Assembly: GCA_010093705.1 (NCBI GenBank)
Contig: MU006089.1
Span: forward strand, 898,658-938,676
From: Patellaria atrata CBS 101060
Taxonomy: Eukaryota; Ascomycota; Dothideomycetes; Patellariales; Patellariaceae
Length of the DNA stretch: 40,019 bases
Direction of reading: 5' to 3'
Within the stretch, counting starts at the first letter, position 1; each line of letters starts with the position of its first letter. A program made the position numbers and the translations under genes. Below, piece by piece: positions 22,161 to 32,234 of the stretch. Below the pieces are notes generated by a model that was not told the DNA's origin, did not search any database, and saw only the letters and a list, made by a program, of their open reading frames with translations.

Positions 22161-24705
22161 TTACCCAAAGTGAAACAAGGTCTGCTTCTTATTCTTGTTT
22201 CCCTTCTTCTTCTGTCCCGTCGATTGATCAGCCACTGTTTCTGAATCGGCGTCTCCGACGCCAGCTGTACTGCTAGAAGAAGCACCAACACCAGAACCCC
22301 ATGGATTGTTTCCTCCTCCACGAGCCGCAGTTTCTCGTCGAACCGCACTTCCTCCGTATCCAGGGCTGAAAACTGTAGTCGTCGGTTTCGCCGTTGCGGG
22401 AAGAGCTGGGAATGCCTCGGTGTTAATCCTCGAAATTCCTTTGCTGGCGTGTTGCTGCGATGGAGTCCTCGACGGCGTCAGCGAAGGTCGTTGAGATGCA
22501 GTAGCTGCTCCCCAAGGGGTTGGTCCAACTCTCCCAGCTCCGGCTCGGTTTGCCGAGGATGCAACTGCGTGTCTAAGAGCTGGGAACAGATTTTGGTTGC
22601 CGGATGCGCCCCAGCTTCCCTGTTTGCTTACCGCAGATCGCGATGACTGTGCCGTAGAGTTCTTGAGTTTTAGAACTCGTGATCCGCTCGCTGCAGATGC
22701 ACTGGACGATGCTGAAGCTGCACTCTGGCCCGGCAAGGATGGGTAATCTTCATTTATGGCCTTCCAGTCACTCCAAGCCTTGAGCAACCCTTCCCGTTTA
22801 GAGACGATTTCGAAAATCTCGGCTAACTCCTTCACTAGCTTACCTAGCTGCTGAGAGCTAGTATCGAAAAGTGAGAAAAAGGCCTCAATGAGTTCAGAAG
22901 CTGTGATTTTAGAACTGCGGTATGATGAAACGCGATTTCGAAATTCCCCCAATTTCGTCTGGTCGTTTCTCAGCATGTTAGCTGCTCTTTCGGTCACCGC
23001 ATTATGTCGAAGTCGTCTGGCCTGCTCCTGAGGCGTCAAATCTGCTGTCGAGGTCGTTTGAGGCTCTAAATTGAGCGAAGCTAAGTTTGGGAAAGCTTCA
23101 TTTTCTGGAGCTGTGGGTCTGGGAGCCGTCACTGTCTGTGGCTCCTCAGCCCTAGGTGGTGGTCGAGCAGCAAATGCATCTCCGGACGTCAGCTGTCCTC
23201 CAAAAGTCCTTGTAGATACAGATTGTGCGCTCTGTATGGCCATCTGTCGCTGATAGGCAAGTTCATCTCGGCGAAGTGGTTGAGCTGATGATACAGGAAT
23301 CGGTTCAACGTTTGGATCTCGTCCTCGTCCTCGACCCCTACCCCTACCGTCTCGTCTCCCACCTCTCTCAGACTCATGTGAAGAGCGATAATTGAAACTT
23401 GACATATCAACTCTACGAGCGTCTCGACGAGCATCTTTTGATAATCCATTAGGATGACTTTCGAGTTGGTGAGCTTTCAGGTCCATTTCTGAGTCAAACA
23501 CCACGAATTTCTTTTCCATGCATTCCTGATCAGGGCAAAGGAAGTGATCCTTGCGAAAATGAAGCTCCAAAGCATTGTAATCGACGAAATATTGCTGTCT
23601 GCGGCTGTTATCTCGTCTATCGCAGATGTGACACCTCTCGTGCTTGTCACGACAATGTGTATACAGCTCGTCATCACCATAGAATCGTTGGCGGCAAAAA
23701 CCGCACTCAGGATGCCCTTTGAACCCAGTTTGATCAGAAGCTCCGGGGTTGTCATCTCCGAATTTCTCGTGTCTCCTAAGCTCAGCCTGGGTGAATAGCT
23801 CATGCTCGTGTGTAAAGACTTTTTTGTTTCTCGTGCATAGATCACTGTGAACGCCAATTAGAAATGAGAATTACAAATCAATAGAATACATACCACATCA
23901 CCTTCTGGTGAACACTCTTTACATGTCGATGGAGGTCGGGCCACCCAAGACATGCAACATCACATGTCGAGTCAGGGCAGTTGTACCGTAAGAGTAGCAG
24001 GGTATCTTCACTTATTTCCGGTTTCTCATACCTTATTCCGAGATTGTCATCACTCGATGAGAAATCCTCAGGGGAAAAGTCCTCAAATTTCTTTTCTGGA
24101 TCATCGGTGAAAATGACGTAGTCTGCATTCATCTTTCACATCAAGTTAGCATCATGAGTATAATGTTACATCGTCACACATACTCGACAATGCGCGCAAG
24201 CCTTGGTCTTGTATAGTGCCCTTAGTCTTAGAGAACATATATGGCAAGTTCGGTGATTGCACGGAGCTACTGCATTATGCACAACGGGAGACGCGCATAT
24301 GAAGCACACTTCCGCGTCTCCATCTTCAGTAGCAGCATCATTTCCCCCTTTCACACCCTCCTCGCCTTCAACTTTTGCGGCATCTTCGGTCAGGCGATCA
24401 CCAAAGGTGCCACCACCCGCGAGAGGAGGAGGAGGAACTGCGGGAGACGGCTGAGATAGTCCACCTCTGAAACCTCCACGGGCGCCAGTAGATGCTCCAA
24501 ATCCTCTGTTTCCACGACCTCGATTCCCGCCTCTTCTTTGATTGGTATTGCCGTTACGTTGATCCGATCGATCTCCAGAATTACCATCATTTCTGCCGCC
24601 TCGATACCCTCCTCTTCCTCTGTTGCCTCTCCACTGTGAACTAGGGGCGTCTGGCTCAGTGTTACCGCCTTGGCTATTGGGTGAATTCTCTGCATTGGAA
24701 GCCAT
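22161..24705 (-). CDS. HEL2: RING E3 ubiquitin ligase Hel2 / ZNF598 (ribosome quality control)
   Basis: Hel2/ZNF598 senses collided ribosomes and ubiquitinates 40S proteins such as uS10 to start ribosome-associated quality control (family knowledge). Three exons (24705-24184, 24132-23894, 23844-22161) give 814 aa. Order of parts: an Arg/Gly-rich N-terminus (RGNRGRGGYRGG and similar); a RING at about residues 133-174 (CFICAS...CNHRTCHIC...CAHCR) with the family's continuation NADYVIFTDD; then C2H2-type fingers CDLCTRNKKVFTHEHELF, CGFCRQRFYGDDELYTHC, CHICDRR and CPDQECMEKKFVVF. The C-terminal half is Ser/Ala-rich with RG-type runs and ends in KKKGNKNKKQTLFHFG, a basic tail typical of the family. 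The first intron interrupts right after the RING. ATG 24705 is the first in frame. Confidence 0.93.
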
Positions 24706-25707
24706 CGTGAGACTTGTAGTCGTCTTGGAAGGAATTGATCCTAGAAAAGTTATTCGTTCGGTAAGTGAAGCTTACGAGGATGGAAGAGTTGTAGTTCGTG
24801 GCGACGGGAAATGAATGACAAATGTGATGGTGGGATTTGCCTCCTGCTAATGCTGTGTAAGCACACGTCGAGAGTGTTTACTTTTTAGAATTGATTTGCG
24901 GCCGCAATTGTAGTATTTGTCTGAGTAACTTGTAAGAAGTAGATACCTTATAATATGATTGCGAGTACAATTATAGAAGCTAAGGTATGTCGTAGTGGGG
25001 TCGCAAAAAATAATGTCCCACAGTAATGTGCAGGGGAAATTAACCTTCCTGGTTATGTAAGTTCAAGGTGCCACAATCGGACACCACCCATCGAAAAAGC
25101 CACCAGGCGAACCCACCGCTCCGGGGAATTTTGTTTTGCCTCTTCGTTTAGGTAACCTCACCGAAAGTTTGGTTTACAACATATAATTCTTGAAGATGAA
25201 GTGGTTAAAAGTGACATTGTCTGTGGTGAAAGACACAAAGCACTGAGCTCCTTGGACGGCGTAGAACTAGAATTGTACTTCTGTCCTCATAGGATTAGAT
25301 CTTATATCCACAGTATCAGTTTATTGCGGTGACCGTATGACTCCCTCGCAGGGATACTATACAGGATAACCACTAGGCACGGGTTGAAGAGTCACCATCG
25401 CGGAGCACAGAGAGGCAGTGCAATAGAATATCTAAACCGGAGCATTACGACTACTCTTCTCAGCATGACGGGTATGTAGCGCGGAGATCTTGACCACATT
25501 TATATGCCTAAGACCCTCAGAGTAACCGGCACATGGTTTGAGAACAGCAGTAACACTCAAGGAGAAGCTCTAGAACAACCTGGATGCGAAGAACCACAAT
25601 CTATCTTGATGATCCGTAAATTTTCAGGACTCGTTATATCTGAGACTTCTCTTTGAGAAGCTGTGCCAGCAAGCCCCTTGATAGATTGACCATGTAGAAA
25701 TCATATC
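24706..25707. other. Intergenic: HEL2 promoter and MND1 3' region
   Basis: About 1 kb, AT-rich near 24900-25000. No ORF with recognisable content and no RNA gene. It should hold the HEL2 promoter and the MND1 3' UTR, as both genes are on the minus strand. Confidence 0.4.
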
Positions 25708-26449
25708 TCATAATCCCTCAATCACTTCCAAGCAGTCCTCCTCTTCATCATACTCATCCCCATAATACGTCCTCTTAATGTTCACCATTTGTTCCTTATC
25801 ACCTCCGACTTGACCCTTAATCCAGTCCTCCATGCTCTGGATATGCTCCGTCCATTTCTCCGCATTCCCTTTCAACCTCCTCCCCTGGGCCCTCCTCTTC
25901 TCCACTTCCACCGGATCATTATCACTATACGCCGCTAACTCCTTCCTCAAAGTCTCCACCTCCTTCCCCAACTCTGTATACCTCCTCATCAACCCCTTTC
26001 TATCCCCCCCTTTACCATCCCCCAACAACATATCTCCATCCATTTCCTCATATTCCCTTTCCGCACCCGCTTCCTCAACCTTCGCCCTCAACTCCTCAAC
26101 CGTAGTAGCAGCTTTATCCCTCTCCTCCCTCGCCTTCTCCAACACACCCTCCTTGACCTTCTTCTCCTCGCTCGGGAAACTCCAGTACCAGTTTCCTGAG
26201 CCGATCTTCTCGACTCGGATCCTGTTTTCATCGGAAAGTGCTTGCAGGTAGTCTTTCACCTGCATTCCGTTGATGGAGGCGATGGAGGGGAGTGCTTTTT
26301 CGAGGTCTTTGATGCTGTGTGCGACGCCCGATTTCTGGAACCAGGTGAGAATGAGAGCTTGTTTGGCGACTGGAGGTTGCGATTTCGGTGCCTGAGACGG
26401 ATTAGTGGAGACTATTGAGGTTGGACGGTAGGAAGTGCGAACATACCAT
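25708..26449 (-). CDS. MND1: Meiotic nuclear division protein Mnd1
   Basis: Mnd1 forms a heterodimer with Hop2 that stimulates Dmc1/Rad51 strand exchange and homologue pairing in meiosis (family knowledge). The large exon is 26391-25708. Its start is an acceptor CTCAG followed by GCACCGAAATCG, and the only upstream start found is the lone ATG at 26449-26447, directly followed by a GTATGT donor. The first coding exon would thus be a single codon and the protein 228 aa. Visible parts: winged-helix region with QALILTWFQKSGVAHSIKDLEKALP and MQVKDYLQALSDENRIRVEKIGSGNWYWSFPS, then a long coiled coil (about residues 75-140) and an acidic C-terminus. The signature IGSGNWYWSFPS is specific to Mnd1. 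Spacing to HEL2 and the transporter gives no hint of co-regulation. Confidence 0.9.
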
Positions 26450-26737
26450 GATGTAGGAGCAGAATAATACCGTAATAGTGAATGAGCCTTTGTGTCTAAG
26501 TTTCAAGGCAAGATGGAAGGTGCGCTGAATATTTGTGGTGAGATTGGAGCAGAGATGAGTTGGGATGATTAACAAAATCTGTTCGGAGTCGCACTTTCTC
26601 AAAACGATCATGGAAGGGACGGAAGGATGTAATGTGTTCACCCAACGTGGAAACCACGCGGCATTGATTAAAAAACCATTACGAATGTCATTAAACTTCG
26701 AACTCTAAAAGATCTATCAAAAGAACGATCGAACTTT

Positions 26738-28408
26738 CTAGACCTCCCGATGCTCAATAACGGGGTCCTTGCGGTCGGTCGAATCAGTAAGATCCAACTC
26801 GTTAGCAAGGTGCCTGCCCTTCTCAGAGGCAGCAGCTCCACCGACAACCGCGGCATCACCATCGAAATGCTTAGCAATCTCCTCGAGAGGAGTGTTGCGT
26901 GTCTCGATGTAGTATTTCCAGACAACGAAAAGCTCAACACCGAGCCAGACGCACTAAGGAGTGTTAGAGAATGTAAGTATGAAAGATGGTAGATTTGACT
27001 TACGTAGACAATGTAATACTTCCAGTGGATATGGTCAAGAGCAATGGGGTTGACGTATTGGTTGAAGAAGAGAGCAATATCAACCATCAAGAACATGACA
27101 GTCATTCCCTTAGCACGGATATTGTATGGAAGAATTTCGACGGTATAGCCGACTAGCAAACCGGACCAGGCCAAGTTATAGAAGAGATAATAGATGTAGA
27201 TCATGACGATGACAGCGTTGCCAGCAGCCTTGCTCTTTGTCTCGGCCTGTCTGGCGGAGCAGATAGTCCAGACGATGAAGGCAACCAACATACCAGCAGT
27301 GGAGGTCAAGAAGAGCTTGCGACGACCGATCTTATCGACGAAGAAGCACATGGTGACGGCAGTGATGAAGTTGATGATTTGAAGGACACCGTTGATGATC
27401 AGCTGGGTGTCGGAGTCGGTGACACCTATGTCGTCAAGAACCTTGTTGATGTAATAGGAGACCAAGCCGTTGCCAGACCATTGCGAGAAGATACCGGCAG
27501 AGATAAGAATGATGAGCCTGTGGCGGTTACCCTTGGTCCTCCACAATTCGGCCCAAGAGTTACCCTCAAACTCCTTCTCCATCTTGATGGTCTCCTTGAT
27601 CTCCTGGAATTCGAGTTGTACGACTTCATCTTGTTCTATTGAGAAATTAGTAATCGCCCCTAGTTTGTGAACCATCGATATGCTTACCGTTGCCATTTGC
27701 GTGAACCTTGGCCAAGATTTGCAATGCCCTCTCTGGCTTGCCCTTGTTGATATACCATCTTGGGGATTCGGGTACGAACCAGATGAAAACGATCTGAAGA
27801 AGGGAGGGAAGAGCTTGGACCATGGATGGAACTCTCCAGGACCAATCGTTAGGAATCTTATTGGTGCCATATGTCAACCAAGCGGCAATGATACTTCCGA
27901 AGTACCAGGTGGTGTTGTAAATCGTCGTGAAGATTGCACGATGCTGAGTGTGGCACAACTCAGTAATGAGCAGAGGGGAAGCACCATGTGCAATGGCGAC
28001 ACCGAAACCAAGGAAGAAACGAGCGGCGATGAACATGCGAAAGTTCGTGCTGATACTCTGGAGGACGACACCCATAATCATAATGAGACAACCGATGATG
28101 ACACCCATTCTTCGACCTAGAATATCGGCGATGTAAGGAACGATAGGGATCGCAGCAAGAGAACCAACAGACATGATACAACCGAATAGACCGAGAAGAG
28201 AGCCCTTAGGATGATTGAAATACTCCTGCCATGGGTCCAATGATTGGAGACCGTTGACCATAGAGCCATCATAACCGTTGGTAGCACTGGTGAGAACGAC
28301 GAACATCAAACAGATGTAAGTCCTCCTCAATCCTGGATCTTTGTACCAGGTAACACGGGGGAATTCCTTGCCAGCGAGGCGGAAGGTTCCTTTGGTAGAT
28401 GCCTCCAT
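26738..28408 (-). CDS. MFS sugar transporter (hexose / lactose-permease type)
   Basis: This is a plasma-membrane sugar:H+ symporter of the fungal sugar-transporter family. Exons 28408-27688, 27635-27004 and 26953-26738 give 522 aa, the usual length. Family motifs: NGYDGSMVNGLQ in helix 1, ADILGRRMG in the first cytoplasmic loop, ESPRWYINKGK before the central loop, FSQWSGNGLVSYY in helix 7, DKIGRRKLF in the loop after helix 8, and IETRNTPLEEIAKHFDG after helix 12 (a variant of PETKGRTLEE). Twelve hydrophobic segments can be counted. An in-frame GTG 19 codons upstream also precedes the ORF; ATG 28408 (MEASTKGTF) is chosen. The pattern is closest to lactose-permease and hexose-transporter relatives; the substrate cannot be told from sequence. 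Confidence 0.92.
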
Positions 28409-30032
28409 TATGATTGAAGGAGATGTGATTGACTTGGAGAAAAGAACAAATACAGTCGATACCAAACGACTGCACAGGAGGCTTGCCTGTTCAACTGATC
28501 TTGGAGCAGGGAGTCGACCTTCATATATCTATCCATCAGTGATTTTCACCATCTACACGCTGTGCTCAGATGGCATGGATGGTTCGATATTCCCATCCGC
28601 GTACTCGAATTTAACCGGTACAAACAGCACTAACATGTGGAGTGGGTGTCCACGCGCTGGGTACACGGAGCCCGGATCCGGGGTCTAAACATGGGTTTAT
28701 GGAAAATTGTTGTGTGACTGGCCATCTGAATTCTCTGCCAGCGTCTGCGACGGTCTATGCCAGATGCATGACAGGTAGAATATCAAGACCCGGTAGGCTG
28801 GATGTGTCCAATTAGGCAGGTAACTGTGGTAAGGAACTTAAGGAAGAGTCGAGAAGGCTTCTAACCTTCTGGCGTACTGGTAAAAATGAATCAAGCGTTC
28901 TTGTATGGCTTTGCACATACAGGCTAAATTGAAGTGCCGGGGAGAAATATCTTCCCCTTGACGACAGCCGATGAAATCAACCAACCCTAACCTCGGTTTG
29001 CTGCATGAACAGCATTTTCAATTGGTGGAGAGGGTCGAGAGACGATAATCTCACTAGATTCGAGAGGTCAACCCGAAATCTTAAAAGCCGTGAAAGCTTG
29101 ATCTTCTTGGGATGTGCCTTAGTCGTCTCAGTCACAGCGAGCAGTCGTGGCAGTTACAGAAACGCCAACGCCTCGCTGCTTATCAGCACGTCATGTTGAA
29201 GTCGGCAAATCCATCACTGGCACACGATGGGGAAAGAGTTGCTTTGACGTGTAGAGGAGTCCACTAGAATACGGGCAAAAGGAACTATGACTTATCCCTC
29301 CAAATCCTCCCATACGGATTTTGCCTGAGAGTTATGACCGAGCAGAACCGCCACCAACAGTTTTGTGTTGCTACCGCCCGAACAGTGAGAACTTCATCAA
29401 TTCTTTCAATAATGAATCCAAGACCTTTGAAAAGCAATTTAGCGATAATATGTACTTCTACCAAAAGAAGGCTTAACCAGACTTCGCAAGCAATGGTAAC
29501 CATGATCACAACAGGGACTTGTATGCACAGTCATGACAAGGCCTTGATAGTTTCTGCTAAATAGATTGCTTGCCACACTATACAGACCGATGGCTACCAG
29601 TAATTCATCAAAAGTCGCGTGATATCTCGCGTTTACAAGCAGGGACTGTCAATCTCCGCGAGCCCTTGAGAGCCAGGTCAAAATCAGTTTAACAGATTGA
29701 GATACTGCAGACGGCTGGATGAAGTGGAGTGTGACTTCCGCTTGTGTGACACCCCTCGTATTATTACTAGTTAGCACTCCAAATGTAGGTCATTGGAGGA
29801 TTCGTTTTACAGTCTCCGCTCAAGTGTTATCCAATAATGAGGAGCCTCTGCTGAGATGGGTCCAATGAGTATGAGGCTCAATACCTAAGTATGAAACATT
29901 GCGTTGTAAAAGCCCTCTTTCGAAACTCTGATGAAAGAAAAACGATCTTAGGCAAAGGTAGAATGGAATATACCGCATCTAGACGGATCAATCTACCATC
30001 TTACCGTCCCTCAACGCTATTTTCCGTCACGT
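28409..30032. other. Intergenic: sugar-transporter promoter
   Basis: The region covers 1.6 kb between the transporter start and the stop of the next minus-strand gene. No ORF with recognisable content was found. Apart from the palindrome at 28671 I see nothing distinct. Confidence 0.4.
28671..28682. promoter_or_regulatory. 12-bp GC palindrome upstream of the sugar transporter
   Basis: CCCGGATCCGGG is a perfect palindrome 263 bp before the transporter ATG. It contains inverted CGG triplets (CGG-AT-CCG), the kind of half-sites bound by Zn2Cys6 dimers. Only one copy was seen. A link to the Zn2Cys6 gene at 32235-34859 is possible but unsupported. Confidence 0.25.
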
Positions 30033-31595
30033 TTAGTCTACCTTGCGACGAATGTTATGCGACTTTCCACTCGCGGATATCCATGCTCTTTTACGACTCT
30101 CAATGCTTTTGGGATCGACGATACTCCCGCTGTATTTTGCCAATGCCTTTGGTCTCCCCTTGAAGACCACGCTTCTGGATCCATAGACCCGAACATTGGG
30201 ATCTACTAGTGAGCAACCAAATGTATCCTTGTTCTCTCCCTCAACGAAGGCAAGATGTCCAGTTTCCCCCAATGCTTCCTTAGCGGCTTCCTCCAACAAT
30301 ATACCCATGGCAAGTAATGCTGTTTCGTCTAGACTATTGAAGTGAATGCTTCGACGTCTCTGACTGTAAGTGTATGTAGATGCTGTATTAAAATCTGAAA
30401 CATATACATGTAAAGCTTTCAATAAGTCGGAACTAGGTAGTTCTTGATCATGACCAAGCTTTGAATGAGCGAAATATTTATCGTTCTCTTGATACCTGAC
30501 GGGTGCCCCGTTTCGCCTAAAGAGCACCTCATCAGCGGGAATAGGAACCTGAGAGGTTTCTGGCCCATCTTGAAAGTCAGATAAGGTGCCTTTTGGACGG
30601 ATATACCCGTTTACGCACATACGGCCTAGACATAATAGTCAATTTATGAAGCTCAAATTAACTTTCGTTAGTAATTGCGTATAGGTACAAATGAAAGTCA
30701 AATCACTTTCGTCAATGATTATTGAGAATAGGGACAAATGAAATAACAGCTTACCCGCTACAGCATCATAGAGTGTACTCTTCTCTTTTCGCAGTTTGTC
30801 GTGGCCTGCCACGGGATGTCTAGAGATGGGTTCATCAACTTCATGGCCACTACTCTTCGTTCGATCTTGCCTCCTTGCTTTAGACTGATCCAGCTGGCTC
30901 TTAATCAGTTTAGACTTTTTGACCCCAAATGGCTTTGCAGTTCTAGTTCGTGTAGGGAGTTCCATTTGCCCTTTGACTTGGCGGGGGTGCACATTTTGCT
31001 GGGCGCTTTCTCCTGCTTGAGATTTGTCTCCATCGTTCCTCAAGTACCCTCCCTCGGAAGTACTAGACTTCACTGTTTTATTAGCGGCCTCGGATCTCAC
31101 TCTATCGAGTATGCTCTTTGCGAACTTGCTGAGTGGAGGGTTAATCTTCCCAACCCTCTTTCCAGTGAACTTCTTTCTTGAGCCGTTTCGTCCAGTGGTA
31201 TTTTCATATTTCGGGGCCATCGCATCATTTGTCTTTTTCCTCTTGATTTCTTCCCTTTTCGCATTCCTAACAGCATCATTGGGTCCCCGCTCACTACTGT
31301 CTTGAGTGTCATCAGAATCTTCCCTCGCAATCTGCGTCCCGATATTTTTTTCTTTGAGTCTCAATCTCTGTCTTTCCCTTCTCTTCTTTCGCGATATCCT
31401 CTCCCTATATTCAGTTCTTTCTTTAATGAGGTCAATTGATGATGGTCGAATGTTGAGTGCTGTGGGCCACCTAAGTCTGGACTTGATACGTTTTCTAGTC
31501 CCTTTTCTTCTATCTCTGTTCCTCATTATGTTACGCTTGCGATATCGCAAGCAGCTTGGATTATGTTGGGAAATGTTCGTTGCAAGATTATGCAT
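30033..31595 (-). CDS. Unrecognised basic, probably nuclear protein
   Basis: Two exons, 30625-30033 and a larger one ending at 30755 (intron 30754-30626 with a GTAAGC donor and a TCTAG acceptor), join in frame as YDAVAG-RMCVNGYIRPKG. The start is unsure: ATG 31595 gives 477 aa, ATG 31526 gives 454 aa, and a further 5' exon in 31640-32170 cannot be ruled out. The first ~200 residues are extremely rich in Lys and Arg (RDRRKGTRKRIKSR, RISRKKRRERQRLRLKEK), with several likely nuclear-localisation signals. The C-terminal ~100 residues look conserved and folded: SIHFNSLDETALLAMGILLEEAAKEALG, then VYGSRSVVFKGRPKALAKY. I do not recognise the family. A role in nucleolar or chromatin complexes would fit the composition but is a guess. 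Confidence 0.6.
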
Positions 31596-31741
31596 AGATC
31601 TTGGCAATGCCAAGAACGATCAAATGCGATATCACGTGCGTACGTAACTTTTACTTCGCTAGAATCAATTTTTCCCACCGTGGCATCCCGGTCATCCAAA
31701 AACATCTCAAGCAGACAATTGCACTTTTTCGTTTCAGTATA

Positions 31742-32168
31742 TTAATCAATTAAAGTTACGTGATTACTGAGGACTAGACCTTGCTTTCTAAGAGCAGACA
31801 ACAAAAGGCTATCAAATTCAGCGCTGAATCCACCAGGAATGAGCCGCGAGCAACAACCTCTAACTTCTAAGACGCCAACTTCATACAATACAAGCACCGC
31901 ACATCCGAACACAAACATGATGCTCAACAACTGAACATCTAAACATGACAAGAAGTACATACAACAAGATACCGGGGCGCACGCTGGAATGGTTTCGCGC
32001 TGCCTTCAAGTCATCAAGGGTGAAAAACCGCTTTTCTCCAATCGTGACCCCGGAACCGCCCAATCTACGCTTACTTCCAACATGGGGGGTATCATCCTCG
32101 GCTAATAATGCTCCCACGAGACGGTGAAAACTCTTTTGGTTGGCACCTCCGCATGTGCCGTATCGCAT
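31742..32168 (-). other. Possible extra exons or small gene, unresolved
   Basis: Two open minus-strand frames look coding-like: FHRLVGALLAEDDTPHVGSK..EKRFFTLDDLKAARNH (about 32130-31970) and RLIPGGFSAEFDSLLLSALRKQGLVL (about 31855-31775). A third, LEMFLDDRDATVGKIDSSEV (about 31705-31645), follows. They could be 5' exons of the basic protein at 30033-31595 or a separate small gene. I could not find a splice scheme joining them convincingly. Confidence 0.25.
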
Positions 32169-32234
32169 GCCGTCATAAATTCCCTAATGAAATCTGAGAA
32201 GTCTAGTAACAAAGGAAATCAGAGAGGCTCATTG

